The notes: generated from the letters alone by a model not told the origin. 64,000 bases of DNA from Papiliotrema nemorosa (GCA_032158125.1 JASKOT010000023.1:1-64000), one strand, 5' to 3'. Positions 1 through 12,348 are shown, numbered from the stretch's first letter. Translations and numbers: made by a program.

Positions 1-593
1 CCTCAATTAGCAGTCACTGGTAGTTACTCGTAGTTGATATCCTCGCATCCATCGTCTTTGTTTTACTCGAACTTCGCTTGAGACAGTTGATCTTATCCTA
101 CGTCGTTGGCTACTCTCAGTCCCCAACAACCTTCGACTAGATTCGACAAACTTCCTTTAGGTTAGGATCAATCCAGGATAGGATCAACCCCACGCTTCTG
201 ACAGTGTCCTCTAGCCACTCCCGTCCAGATCCTTCCGCCTCGCTCACATTCAACCTTCAGCGACTTAGCCAACTTAGTTACTGGTAGCTAAGTTCACATA
301 CATTGTTGAGTACCTTCTCTTTCTAGACTAGATGAACTAGTCACGCATTGGGCTGGTAACTAGCAGTGGAGCAACGTGACACATGCTATTGCTCCAACTT
401 GCTGTGAATCCTTCTACAAATAGGCCTCTCAGTGAATGCGCTCAGTATCATCCTTTGAGGCAAAGTCTTCTCAGTGGGTGGCAATGAGCGTTGTGATATG
501 GAATAGATGATGACACTTGGTGCTAGGGTTGAACTTATAGGAGATTGTGTTATGAAGGATTCATACCATTAAGCAATACTGGTTGTTGATGTG
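1..593. other. Left-edge intergenic sequence, no gene seen
   Basis: No reading frame here has family resemblance or convincing splice signals. It is the 3' side of the minus-strand orphan gene that ends at 594. I see no transposon ends, tRNA or tandem repeat. Confidence 0.5.
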
Positions 594-1523
594 TTAACCC
601 TGACAGTTGGCCTCCATGACAACAGGCTTGAAATGTGACATGTCCAACAAAAACTCTTTCTGGAGACTTGACCAGTATTTAGCTCCTGGAACAAGCTTTG
701 AAACAGAGATCCAGGACAGAGCTTGAGCCTGCAGCAATGTCTGTGTTTGTTTAGACAGATATCCTAACCTTACATCGTCACAAAGCTTGAAGTAGGGCTC
801 AGAGTCTTCCTTGAGTGAGTCAAGGAATTGCTGCATATGCACAGCAAAATTTGCTGCGTCTTTGTCATCAAGCTCTCTGGATGCGCCAGATCTTAGTATA
901 ACTTCTGGCCGAAAGTTGAGAAGACCCTCAGAGTCTAACACTGGAAAATAGGGTGAGAATCCCTCGATTGTGTCAGCTCTGGAGACAAGTCTTGTCAAAT
1001 GTCCGATGCCAAAGTTATCTGCTGGCTCTGAACCTTTGAATCTGGTGGGGGTAAACGTCTCAAAAATCACTCCGCCATTAGAGACTCTGGTCTGCAAAAG
1101 CTTGAAATGCGATGAATAGGGTACTGAGAGGTTGTCAAGGTCCTGCTTCTTTGCTCCCTTGTCCAGATACCGAGAATCAAGATTCAAAAACGAAAGGGCA
1201 ACAGACTCCCTGGCAGCTTGCTGGAGTTGTTGAGCCTGAAGATTTTCATTGTCTGTCACATGGCTGAGATCCGCTTTGGAGACTGCTCTCCATGCTTCTA
1301 CTGCAATGTTGTGCAGGTATGCAATGTTGTGCAGGTAAGACTCAGGGATTGATACACGTGATCCATCAGCAATGTCTCCCCAACTTGATAAGAACAATGT
1401 TGCCTCATGTAGCGTCTTGTCAAGATCAAAGTAGACGTTATTAGGATACACTGGTTCAACGGAGAATTGAGTGGGAACATTTGGTAACTCCTGCTTGGAG
1501 CTGAATTGGGGCATATCTGACAT
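594..1523 (-). CDS. Orphan protein, 309 aa, paralogous to the broken gene at 2031-2682
   Basis: This is a single-exon frame from an ATG at 1523 to a stop at 594. I do not recognise the family: no signal peptide, membrane helix or catalytic motif is evident. It aligns by eye with the neighbouring frame at 2031-2682: both share a DGS...IP block, an NIA.xAW.AVS block around residues 65-80, a SF...LD.LSV block, and an NGGV motif near residue 150. The pair is therefore a diverged tandem duplication. The NIA block is doubled here (HNIAYLHNIA) by an in-frame 18-bp tandem duplication at 1303-1338. The function is unknown. The intact frame, and the shared blocks in the neighbour, make it more likely a real gene than a chance frame. 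Confidence 0.5.
   Translation of the reverse strand: MSDMPQFSSKQELPNVPTQFSVEPVYPNNVYFDLDKTLHEATLFLSSWGDIADGSRVSIPESYLHNIAYLHNIAVEAWRAVSKADLSHVTDNENLQAQQLQQAARESVALSFLNLDSRYLDKGAKKQDLDNLSVPYSSHFKLLQTRVSNGGVIFETFTPTRFKGSEPADNFGIGHLTRLVSRADTIEGFSPYFPVLDSEGLLNFRPEVILRSGASRELDDKDAANFAVHMQQFLDSLKEDSEPYFKLCDDVRLGYLSKQTQTLLQAQALSWISVSKLVPGAKYWSSLQKEFLLDMSHFKPVVMEANCQG
1303..1338. repeat. 18-bp tandem duplication, in frame
   Basis: The units 1303-1320 and 1321-1338 are identical except for the last base. The duplication adds six residues to the orphan protein without changing frame. Confidence 0.9.
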
Positions 1524-2030
1524 CTTGAGAGTTGTGGTCTGATAATCAGTGAAGTGTCTGAGGGAATTTGCAAGGGGTGTGGAAGGGAGAAAAGTTGAAT
1601 TATGAGTGCTATATACAGTATGTGCATTTGCTCACGGACGAGAAGGAGGTGAGAAATGAAAGGATGCTGTAGCGGATGGCTCCTGGCTTGTCGCATTTCG
1701 CAAACTCATACTCGTTACATCGTCCATATCCTTCCATCAGTGACCTCCGTGGCTTCTCAAATGTATAGGAGTGTCATGAGAAAGTGTCTCGCGCGAGGAC
1801 CCCAAATTCCGTCAAGCAAGGAATAGTTCACCTACTCAATGCTGCTTCTGCCTGCCACGACATCGGCGCGTCTTCTGCTCACCCTCGTCCCACACGTTCA
1901 GCGCACCCAGCACCACCTGAACGACTCACTCGAGGATGTCTCAAGTCACTTCCCGGTAAGATGTCATACACTTGTAACACAACATGGCATCCTCCCTCAC
2001 TTCCATCCTATCGGTCCACGTAGTTTCTGT
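1524..2030. other. Intergenic sequence between the two orphan paralogues
   Basis: This holds the upstream region of the intact orphan gene and the 3' side of the broken one. The frames present are short and unlike any family I know. No repeat or RNA gene was seen. Confidence 0.4.
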
Positions 2031-2682
2031 TCACATGATGATCTGCGCCGGGAACGCCCCCAACTCCCGAGAGGACCGCTCCTGAACGCATTCCCCCGTA
2101 TCCTCTTGGAGACAGCTCGCAGGGTAAAACGGCTCAATAACATCGTAGCCTTCAGTGTTTCGAGTGTACGCCACTCCACCGTTGGGTTTGTAAAAGACCG
2201 AGAGGGTGTCGAGGGCCATTTCCTCGACAGATTCATTCAACGTCAGTACATTGAGCTGAGCAAAGGAGCTGAGCAAAGGACGCGATGATGGACGCGCGTA
2301 CGACATCTGTCAGGATTTGCGATAGAGTGGGATGTGACGAATCGGTCTGTTGTGCCAAACAACCGTCAATGTCAGTCTGGCTGACAGCGAGCCACGCTTG
2401 AGCAGCTATATTGTAAGACTGACTCGGCGGGATGGGGATGAAGCTCCCGTCGCTGAGGTAGCCATATGTCGGAACGCAGAGTATCGCGTTTCCTGCTCCA
2501 TCCAGGGAAAATTCACAACAATCCATATGCAGAGGCTGGATGGCAGTATGAGCTTCCGCAGAGCTCGTTAGAAACTCGCTGGTCTCGTGGGAACAACTAT
2601 TCATGTTCAGCTTGCCGCAATGGGAATGTGTGGGTGAAGGGGGGATTTGGGGAGCAGAGAGACGCTTGGGTCTATCAAGCAT
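2031..2682 (-). pseudogene. Frameshifted paralogue of the orphan gene at 594-1523
   Basis: Two overlapping minus-strand frames together match the intact neighbour. The upstream frame (ATG 2682 or 2604, ending at 2233) carries the DGS...IP and NIAAQAWLAVS blocks. The downstream frame (to 2031) carries ASFAQLN..., LDTLSV and NGGV. They are offset by a perfect 13-bp tandem duplication at 2253-2278, too short to be an intron. Counting only one copy would put the frames in register, so the duplication explains the break. Even so, the product would be about 215 aa against 309, so the C-terminal third has no counterpart. It may be a pseudogene or a recent allele-specific mutation. Confidence 0.6.
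2253..2278. repeat. 13-bp perfect tandem duplication causing a frameshift
   Basis: Units 2253-2265 and 2266-2278 are identical (gagctgagcaaag). The length is not a multiple of three and lies exactly where the paralogue frame changes. Confidence 0.9.
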
Positions 2683-2978
2683 TCATGATTACGTGAATCC
2701 ATCTCGAAATTGTTCTCCAACAGGGGGTCCTCAAAGGATATATCCCCTGTCCGTGTCGTAGAAGCGACAGAGATTCTTCCGGTTTATCCCTTCGCCGTTG
2801 AAGAATCCCCGAAACGCTTCTAGTCGCGGCAATAGGTAGGAGTGTCTGCCCCACGCTGCGCCGTTAATCGGCAATGTATCTAATAGCAAAGCAGAGACGG
2901 CTTCTAGGGCCAAACAGCATCTCGAGATGCTAGGTCATGCGGGAATGTCAATGGTGGTAGTTGATGGGGTAGGTAGGG

Positions 2979-3632
2979 TCAGGGGAATCGTTTCTGCAGG
3001 TAGATGGTGTCCAGCCTAAGCCATATCAGCACTCGCGAGAGACAAGATATAATCACCACGTACCATACGCCAAACTTGACTGCGATCCCCTTGAGTCTAC
3101 CCACTCGCTCAAATCCAAATCTCTCATAATACCGGGCTAATCCCTCTCCTCCGTCGGGCGCATTTGGGTTGCAACCCATGCACGAGATCACACTCCGTAC
3201 TCTATGTTCCCCTCTTCTTTTCTCCCCGAGCCATGTGTGATCGTATGAGTCCGGATGTTGAATGATGTGCAATAGCTTGTTCAGCAGGAGAGTTCCTATT
3301 CCACTCGAAGTCCTAGTTGGATCGACGAAAAGCGACAGTTCAGTGCTTGGCCAGTACCCTCCTCCTGTCCCTGGACGGAAGGGTGAGAGCTTTATGTAGC
3401 CTTGAGTCTCTCCATCCTGCTCCGCGACAAGATATGGCAAGCCGCCGTCAATGTTGTATTTGCGGAATGAGGAGAGATTGTTGTCCAGCGAAACTAGGTC
3501 TTCGGCAAAGTTGGCCGTTGTATTTAGTATATAATGGTTGATGATCCTTGTTGTCGCTTCGATGTCCGATTCGACAGCCGGACGGATGTTTACAGAGCCA
3601 TGCAGTGCTGTGGAGGAGCGATCTGTACTCAT
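2979..3632 (-). CDS. GNAT-family N-acetyltransferase, PAT/MnaT-like
   Basis: Join(3064..3632, 2979..3015), read on the minus strand; the 48-nt intron 3016-3063 has a GTACGT donor and TTAG acceptor. The product is about 200 aa. It begins with the typical IRPAVESDIEATTRIINHY segment and has a glutamate-rich beta-4 followed by the acetyl-CoA loop (SSGIGTLLL, near residue 115). It ends with ARYYERFGFERVG and a K.GVW-LDTIYLQK tail. The FG.W-LD tail appears only when the intron is removed, which supports the join. Phosphinothricin acetyltransferase-like enzymes acetylate amino groups of small molecules such as amino acid analogues. The exact substrate cannot be read from the sequence. It is probably cytosolic; no targeting signal is seen. 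Confidence 0.85.
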   Translation of the reverse strand: MSTDRSSTALHGSVNIRPAVESDIEATTRIINHYILNTTANFAEDLVSLDNNLSSFRKYNIDGGLPYLVAEQDGETQGYIKLSPFRPGTGGGYWPSTELSLFVDPTRTSSGIGTLLLNKLLHIIQHPDSYDHTWLGEKRRGEHRVRSVISCMGCNPNAPDGGEGLARYYERFGFERVGRLKGIAVKFGVWYVVIISCLSRVLIWLRLDTIYLQKRFP

Positions 3633-3861
3633 TCCCGAGACTGCTGATGGAGAAGAATGAAAGATAAGATTACACGCGAAGAAGCATTGTCAAAATGCCA
3701 AATGTCGGCTTGCCATTTGATTGTAGACTACTTGCACTTGCATAACTGTTCAAGCTCGACTAAGGAGACTGACTACAAGAAGACCAACACACAAATTCCA
3801 ACCGTTGTCTCATCAAACACGAGATACCACGTCATTCGACTATCGATCCAGATCAGAGGTC

Positions 3862-5871
3862 CTAGGCGTGGGCGACAGCGATATTCGCCTCGACATCCTT
3901 GTCCTCTCGGGCTTTCTCGTCTGTGATTTCGCCGACATCCTCTCCTTGCTTTCCAAAAGTCTCGACGACAGCTTCGGGCTCTCCAAACGTGCCAAAGACG
4001 TCAAATTGGTCGACCTCTCCTACACCAGCGGGAGGGAACAGTTTTGAAATCCCGACGTGAAGAATGCCCGAGACGAGGAATCCGTATGGGTAACAGAGAT
4101 AGTAGAGGTTTTGCAGACCTGGCGAGATGGTCACGCCTGATCCGACCGAGACCAAGAATCCAGGGAAGAGCGGCGCTACACCGACAACCCACGAAATGAC
4201 AACTCGCCAGTTGCACCCTCGCCAGTACCAGTAGATGGATCGGGGCGAGCCGTCGTACAATGAGGTAAGTTTGAATTTGCGATGTCGAACGAAGAAGTAG
4301 TCGAAGACCATCATGCCGGTAATAGGACCGAGGAATGTAGCATAGCCCGACATGACGTTTATAAAGGCCGTGGCACCCGACAAGAGGGCCCAGGGGCACA
4401 TGCCGACCGAGACGGCGAGGGTGATGTATGCTCCTCGTCGAATGTTGATATACTTGGGCATGGCAGAGGCGAGATCAATACCACCAGCGATCAAGTTGCC
4501 CGAAACGTTGAGCGAGAATTGAGCAATGGTAAAGACCAATCCGGCGAAAAAGACTGCCGCCTGAGCGCCGGCAGAATTGTTCGACCCGAGTTGGATCGCC
4601 GTGAGGAGGGAGTAGGGGGTCCAGATGAGAGTCCCAGGGTAGTAGAGTGATCCGACAGAAGCGCAGACGATACCGACAAGACATGACAAGACTCCGCAGA
4701 TGGGAGAGAATATGGCTTGCGAGATGAAGGGGTGTCGAGGGCGGACCGCGAATCGGGTGTAGTCGGACTGATTGAGGATCTAAAAGTCAATTGCAGTATA
4801 TAAGAGATGGGCTCGACTCACTCCGGCACAGATACCTCCGATCGAGGCGGAGATTCCTCTGAAGATTGCCCAAGCAAGAGCACTGCCCTTGGCAGGGACC
4901 AGTCCTGCCTGTGCAAGACCCTCACTGTGGAGCAAAGGTCCACCCCCTCCAGCTCGAGCAAGAGACCAGATGAAGAGGATGATACACGTGATCGAGGTCA
5001 GAATGGCCGATGTGACCAAAGGCTTTCGAAGGTGTTCAGGCGGCACAAGCAAGAGCGGGATCGAAATCGCGATGAAAAGCATGAAGCACATAAAGTCGGC
5101 ATTGGTCATGCCCGTAGAGGCGGGTAGCGTGTTCTTCATATTATAAATTCCGGGGGCAAGGGCTCCTAACATGACCTAGAATTGTCAGACCACTTCGCAT
5201 CACTCGGGCTTTGTTGCCTGGCCTCCTCGGGCACTCACTTTCATGCATTGTCCTCCGAACCAACCTTGTGTCGAACTCCAGGTAAAACTGAGGATGATAC
5301 GGTTGAGCAGAGGAAAGTAGGCCAGTCGAAGACCCCAGACGGCCCGATTCCACATGGGGAAGCCAATGTGCCAATAAGCGCCGGCTTGGCCTGTGAGCAC
5401 GATTAGACCGGAGATGATGATGTTTCCGATGATAGCCACGAGCATGGTTTGACCTAGAATGCATGTCAGTAATCTGCATCCAATGTGTGGGTACGCTGAA
5501 AGTCTTGAAAAGGAGATGTGACACAGCGAGAGGTCATAGAGGAATGTGGTCGGAGGGGAAATCGGGCATGTCTTCGAAGGACCTCCTACTCACTAACGGT
5601 CAAACCCAAGGCCAGATACGAAGCTCCAGCAGCCCATCCTGATACACTGACACCGGAAACAGCCCAAAACGCGGCATATGACCAGAACCCCCAAGTACGT
5701 CGAGACGGGGGGAGAGGAACGTTATCTCGATTCAACTATATCTCGTCAGTCAATCGACCATGTTTCGATGGACGAATAACGACACACCCATTTGTTTTGT
5801 TCCCATACTTCAGCTTCTTCTGCATGCTGAGGGACCTCGAGTCTCCTTAATATCGCTTGATGATTGACCAT
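3862..5871 (-). CDS. NCS1-family nucleobase/allantoin permease, about 570 aa
   Basis: Minus-strand join 5871..5788, 5735..5594, 5453..5239, 5175..4822, 4779..3862; introns are 52, 140, 63 and 42 nt. Phases agree and total 570 codons. The product has the NCS1 hallmarks: a cytosolic N-terminus ending NRDNVPLPPSRRTWGFW, then GAYWHIGFPMWNRAVWG, NRIILS, a NQSDYTRFA loop, and GPITGMMVFDYFFVR late in the protein. About twelve membrane helices are expected. The family (Fur4, Dal4, Fui1, Fcy2 relatives) imports uracil, uridine, allantoin, purines or thiamine with protons. NQSDYTRFA resembles the Fur/Dal branch more than the Fcy2 branch. The charged, Glu/Asp/Lys-rich C-terminal tail is cytosolic. The divergent upstream region holds a GATA-type TTATC motif near 5969, which would fit nitrogen control, but one motif is weak evidence. 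Confidence 0.88.
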
Positions 5872-6603
5872 CGTAATTGCCTTGACGAGATGTGACGACT
5901 AGTCCAGGGTTGAGTCGGACGAGCAGTGTCGAAGGGGGTCGTCGTCTCGGGTATTATACCGTTCCACTTTGAGGCCTTATCTTGTCGTCCACCATCCATA
6001 GAGGCGCTTTGCGATCCTCGGCGCTCTTTGCTGATTGTGCAGGTGGTCAGTAGGAACAGCGACCATCGATGCCCTTGTCACACCCAAACAGGCTATCTCG
6101 ACGATAGGGCGCTTTGAGAGATTGGGAACGACTTTGGGCGCCTTTTTGGGTCCTCCTTGGTATCCCCCTTGGGGCGCTAAAATTCACATCACATCCCACC
6201 GCTACGCAGATCGTCCAAAGGTCCAGCGCTCAAGCAGATATTACGACTAACAGAGCAGATGTCGTGAACGTCATCCCCGAGGGCCGAAGAATGAGATACG
6301 ACTCGCCAGGATATTCGTCGTCAAAGGTCGACAGAGCATCGTGCTTCGTTTGGGCGCCTGAACTCTTTAACCCGCTGATTGCCGTCGACGACTTTAGGCC
6401 ATGACCAGATGCATAGGCCTCCGTCTCATGCTCAGTCGACCAAGAGTGATCACTCTCAAGGGCACACACTGCAGGCTCGGTTTTTTGTGGTGTGCGGTGG
6501 TGAATCAATCATGCGCCGATCCTTCCGCAAATTTACTCATGCTGCATCGCCATCTACCACAAAACCTCCTGGGAAATCGTTCTCCAGCTATCAGGAACAG
6601 ATA
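5872..6603. other. Intergenic sequence upstream of the NCS1 permease
   Basis: This carries the permease promoter and the 3' side of the candidate gene at 6604. Only short frames without family likeness are present. No RNA gene or repeat was recognised. Confidence 0.4.
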
Positions 6604-7094
6604 TCACGACTTGCCCACCCATGACTGGCTGACGATTCCGTTAGACATCACCATGTACTTCTTTCTCTGCGAGTACTCCTCCTTCACCTCGGCCCCCTCC
6701 TTCCATTGGAAAGCGGTACCAAATGTAAAGGTCGTCGATGGGTCCGGCCCTTCAGGCGTCTCAACCGCTTCTACCTCATGATCAAAAGAAATCGTGGCGT
6801 CAGGATGGGTATCGCTCCAGGAGGCAGTCATCGGATCAGGGTGTTTCAGTACGTCTGCCAATGGCGTGGATGGCCTTGGACCAAGCTGCCACGGACTATC
6901 ATGATCAACTACAACCCCGAGACTGTCTCGACCGATTTGACATGCTCGGGCCTGGACAGTACCTCGACTATGGTGTAAATCTCGAGCGATCCTCGCCTTC
7001 TGGCAGAGATGTGCGTCGTGAACGCATTGAATTCGCTGACCCACGGCTCGCACAAGAAGCATATGGCCTTTTTGCCTTGAAAGTAAGACGAAGC
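6604..7094 (-). CDS. Unassigned candidate gene; two linked exons, 5' end not resolved
   Basis: Two minus-strand blocks read like protein and can be joined in phase: 7094..6963 (44 codons, including CFLCEPWVSEFNAFTTHIS and RRRGSLEIYTIVE) and 6885..6604 (including LGPRPSTPLADVLKHPDP and FGTAFQWKEGAEVKEEY). The intron 6886-6962 would run from a GTACTG donor to a GGCAG acceptor. The first block starts after a CATAG acceptor at 7095. The upstream frame up to 7357 (with NQDGGWEPAES) may supply more exons, but I found no donor in the right phase. I do not recognise the family. It lies head to tail behind RVB1, whose coding region ends at 7358, so it is unlikely to extend far upstream. Treat the limits as provisional. 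Confidence 0.3.
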
Positions 7095-7357
7095 CTATGC
7101 CGTCCTGCGGAAAAGGTAAGGCGAAATGTAGCCGTGACCGACTTGTTTGGCGTTTCCCAAGATTCAGTACACCTCGAGTCCGACGGGGATCCTAGGATGG
7201 ACTCCGCGGGTTCCCAGCCTCCGTCTTGGTTGACTCTCGCATGTTGGAGATGGTCGTGATGATATGCATTCGTTACGTGTCTTGGTGTAATGTCGAGTAC
7301 ACCGAATGACCTTTTCTTCTCACCCCATCTGCCGTCTCCGTCTCCTTCGTGATCCAT

Positions 7358-8951
<1,594 letters not shown>

Positions 8952-9280
8952 CTTGCTGATTCGCGTTAGAACCGGGTTGAAGAGGAAGCGTTGATGTATA
9001 AGAGGTATAGAGCAAGAGTGAGATGGAGGAAATAATATTTCCGAGGGTGAATTTTAGTGACCCCCATTTTATCCCAACTTGTCTTGTTTCAAACGTCGTC
9101 GACTTTGAATTGGGTAGCGACGACGACCATTTCGACGTTGAGCTCGAGCACACACATCGCTGAGATAAGACAGACAGTAGCTGGGACCTAGCCGTTCATT
9201 CATTCATCAACCCCAACCCAGATCCAAAACAAAGGGAGTCATCGCATTCTTCGAATTTTCGACAGATACCCTCCATAACG
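8952..9280. promoter_or_regulatory. Shared upstream region of RVB1 and the bL34m gene
   Basis: This is a 329-bp bidirectional spacer between two divergent start codons. No specific factor site was recognised. It contains pyrimidine-rich stretches just before both ATGs. Confidence 0.5.
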
Positions 9281-9667
9281 ATGCCTCGACTCGCTCGATC
9301 CATCTTGCCCATTGCTCGAGCAATCGCTCAACCCTCTACATCCTCCATCGCACGAGTGCCACCCATACTACCACTTCGAAGCTTGAGCACAACTCAATCA
9401 CCCCTCGTCTACATCTCCCAATCCCTCTCTTCCCTCTCCATCTCCACCCAAACCCGAGGCACATCTCTCGCTCGATCACCCATTTCACCACTTTCAACCT
9501 CCCCATTGACCCATTTCGTGCGATACAAGACATTAGGAACGTTCTACCAGCCATCTCAGAGGAGGAGAAAGAGGAAACATGGATTTTTGAGTCGGATCAA
9601 GACGCTCAATGGGAGGAAGATGATCAAGAGGAGGGCGTTGAAGGGGAGGAGGTTCCTGAGTCATTAG
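9281..9667 (+). CDS. MRPL34: Mitochondrial large-subunit ribosomal protein bL34m
   Basis: This is an intronless frame of 128 aa. The first ~80 residues are Ser/Arg/Ile-rich with almost no acidic residues, as expected for a mitochondrial presequence. The last 43 residues are the bL34 fold: [19 protein letters not shown], then a [13 protein letters not shown] segment ending RRFLSH. bL34 is a small, very basic protein that packs into rRNA of the large subunit. The long N-terminus is normal for fungal mitochondrial versions. The following ~290 bp to 9955 is 3' flank shared with the convergent GBD/FH3 gene. Confidence 0.93.
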   Translation: MPRLARSILPIARAIAQPSTSSIARVPPILPLRSLSTTQSPLVYISQSLSSLSISTQTRGTSLARSPISPLSTSPLTHFVRYKTLGTFYQPSQRRRKRKHGFLSRIKTLNGRKMIKRRALKGRRFLSH

Positions 9668-9955
9668 AGTGCTAGAGAGGTAGACCGGATAGCTGCAGGT
9701 GGAAGGTCGACGTTTACTGGGAGCGATGCAGAGGGAGGATTGAGGCTTCAGAGGGGCGACGGTCTAGACGTCTCATCAAGACAAAGACATTCACACAGCA
9801 TGATGCATTGCACATTACGACTTGATCAAGTGGATCTCTCGGTCCAAGTGCTTCGTCAAAGTATCAATCATAGTGAAGAAAAGATGTAATGCTACTAACA
9901 GTCCGTCAAAATCTATACAATCGACTATACACAACAACCACTCAAGCCAGGACAC

Positions 9956-12262
9956 CTACAATACCCAAGTCTCTCGCCTTTCCCCACCGGTCGGCACACC
10001 CCTAGGCATACTCAGCCAGCCTGCATCCGTTCCGCGTTTCTGCACTGCATCTGGAGGTGGCCCGACCATCTTGTCCAGCAAGACGGGCAGTTTTTGGTTT
10101 TGACAGCTCGCCTTGAAAAGGGCTACATAACGGGCGATTTCAAGGTGAAGCGTGGGATAATATGTGGTGGACGCTTTGCGCAGCGTCTGCTTAATCAGCT
10201 CGAATCTTCACTCATGTGAAGAGTAGGAACTCACAATGAGGATGCGGTCCATGCCAGAGGAAAAGAGATCGAGGTGGAGTCTGGCCGCCTTTTTGCGGTC
10301 CTCTTGCGCCAATCGCATACAAAGCGCATTCAAGAGTTTGAAATGAGTTGTCTGTTTGTCAGCTTTCTTACGTGCGAAGACATCTTTCATGCTCACAGCA
10401 TAGTTCATCGCCTCAAATTCGACTCCACCAGTGGCGCCTCCAGGGGCAACTGGCTTTTCGACCAATGCCTCGTCGACCATGTCTAAATCCCATAAAGCGT
10501 TTGAAGCGTGACACATGATCCTGGATGTCAGACAATTTGGATCCATCTGAGTGGATTTCAACTCGCCAGAAATAGTCTCGACATATATCGCTCAACTCGC
10601 TGACCCACGCCTTGAAAACCCGAGGCTGGTGCGCGACAGTGATGAACTCGTGGTATTCCCTTGTTGGATCAGGTGAGTCCGGGACCAACAAGTTTCGTAC
10701 AGTATCGCAGACATCCACTTGGGAAGGTGGAGGATGGTCGAAACGGACCGAAGTGGGCCGACCAACAGGACGAGGCTGGGCTGGGAAAAGGTCAAAGATG
10801 AACAGCCAAAGTTCGATGATGATCTGTCGGGAAGGCAAATCTCCGGGCTTCTTTTCCGAGAACAGCAAGGTTGAAAGTGCAGGAAAGGGGTCGGGGAAGG
10901 TTGCTCGTAATGCTGACCGCCCAATCTGCAAAGTATCAGCCAGATGGCAGCGAACTATATGGCGGCAGGCTCACATCAGAGGTCGACATGGCCTTGACAC
11001 ATCGTAAAAGCTCATAGAGCATTTGGTCATCGTGCTGCTCCTCTCTGAGGCGTCAGTCAATCTCTCGTCTGTCATCTCACCTCCACTCGACATCCAACAA
11101 ATCTTGCAACCTGCTTAGAACCAATTTGTAGCCTCCCAATCCGACAAACTCCGCAACCCAGTTTGTCGATTCATGCCTCAACAACATGCGCAGTTTCTTG
11201 CACCTGTTCACCTCCATCCTCAGGTCCGTTCCCTTGTAAGCTCCCAACCAATCGATAAACGCCTGAGGCTGTTCACCGATGGCTATGCCCAAGCCCTTTC
11301 CACCCGATCTGCCGTAAGACGGGATGCTTCCGCTCGATCCTGACGGCCCAAACAATCTCAGTGGTCTAGGTCCGTCACTAGGTCGATGAACCTGAGCTCG
11401 AGGGCTCATCGAGAAGGTAGACGAGGAAGTAGTAGCTGGCGAAGCGACAATCGTAAACGCATCTCCGTCGACGGCATATGTCCTTCCCACTTGAGGGGAA
11501 GCGCCAGGTGAGCCGAGAGATGAGGACGACTTGGCTTTTCGTAAAAGTGGGGTGGATAGACGTTTTCGGATTTTCGGTTGCTGCGGCGTCTCGTGAGGTA
11601 CCGGTAAACCTAGGGATGACAGTATCGTGGGATTTGAAGTCATGGAGGAGTGCAGAATGGAGGTCTTGACATCGGCAGATACCGTGTTGAATTTCTGCCT
11701 GACTGCGTCGGACACCTGCAGCGAGTCCTGCAATGTCAATGATACGCCTTGCGGAAGTGTCTCAAAGGCCTACTAAGAGAGATTCAAACTGATGGTCCAC
11801 CTGATCTCTAACATTGATCTGCGGCGTATACTGCTCTTTCGGCGTGACGATATCAGGTTCTCTAGGCGACTTGTAGTCACTCTCCCAGCTCATTGTCGCA
11901 GAAACTTGACGTATCGGAGCAGGAGGAGCTGAACCTTTTATGTTGACCCGGGTTGATTCTCGAATTCCACCTTGGGCCCCATGAAACGAATCATGCGATG
12001 TCGGGGGAGATCGTGACGATGTAGTCGAAGATCTATAGGAGGCATATTGAGACTGATCAACTCGATCATGTTGCCGATGGGCGACAGGGTGGGACTGTTT
12101 GGGCGGTGGTTGCGGGAGTGATTGTTTGTACACGCCCGATTGATTATTCGTCTGTTGCGCTTCCCTCGCTCGAACTGGCATTCCGGGTGGTAGCATGGGA
12201 GGAGCTTTCACTGCCGACTGTCGACGCTGGTGCTGTTGCGGAGGTGCTGTAGACCCCTGCAT
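9956..12262 (-). CDS. Formin-type GBD/FH3-domain protein lacking FH1 and FH2, 679 aa
   Basis: Minus-strand join 12262..11774, 11727..11081, 11044..10975, 10925..10567, 10520..10397, 10351..10235, 10189..9956. Residues 1-250 are Ser/Pro/Gln-rich and look disordered. Then comes a Rho-GTPase-binding/FH3 armadillo region from about residue 320: FIDWLGAYKGTDLRMEV, CKKLRMLLRHEST, LLDVEWREEQHDDQ, LFSEKKPGDLPSRQ, CRDYFW-IMCHASNALWDL, PGGATGGVEFEAMNYA. These match the autoinhibitory N-terminal half of fungal formins. The frame closes about 75 codons after the FH3 region, with no proline-rich FH1 or actin-assembling FH2. Stand-alone GBD/FH3 proteins (Rid1-like) are known in fungi; a role in Rho/Cdc42 signalling is inferred. 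The intron at 10521-10566 appears to use a GC donor. The last acceptor could be 10190 or 10187. Confidence 0.85.
10521..10566 (-). other. Apparent GC-AG intron in the GBD/FH3 gene
   Basis: Removing 46 nt starting GCGAGT and ending CCAG joins CRDYFW to IMCHASN, the expected FH3 sequence, in frame. The only GT donor nearby (GTTGAA) gives an in-frame 42-nt removal that leaves the wrong downstream frame. A CTGAC branch-like motif sits just before the acceptor. Confidence 0.7.
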
Positions 12263-12348
12263 GATGACTGCAGGTGACAAACGTAGGGTTGGATGACCCC
12301 CAATGTTATGGCAAAGAAAAGCAGGCGCGTTCCTTCCCCCCTGCAATG

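Noticed and set aside
2731..2913. 60-codon minus frame just upstream of the broken orphan gene
   Set aside because: It shows no convincing similarity to the orphan pair and no other support.
6738..7259. 173-codon plus-strand frame opposite the unassigned locus
   Set aside because: No family likeness; the minus-strand blocks look more protein-like and have intron signals. Kept as uncertain rather than called.
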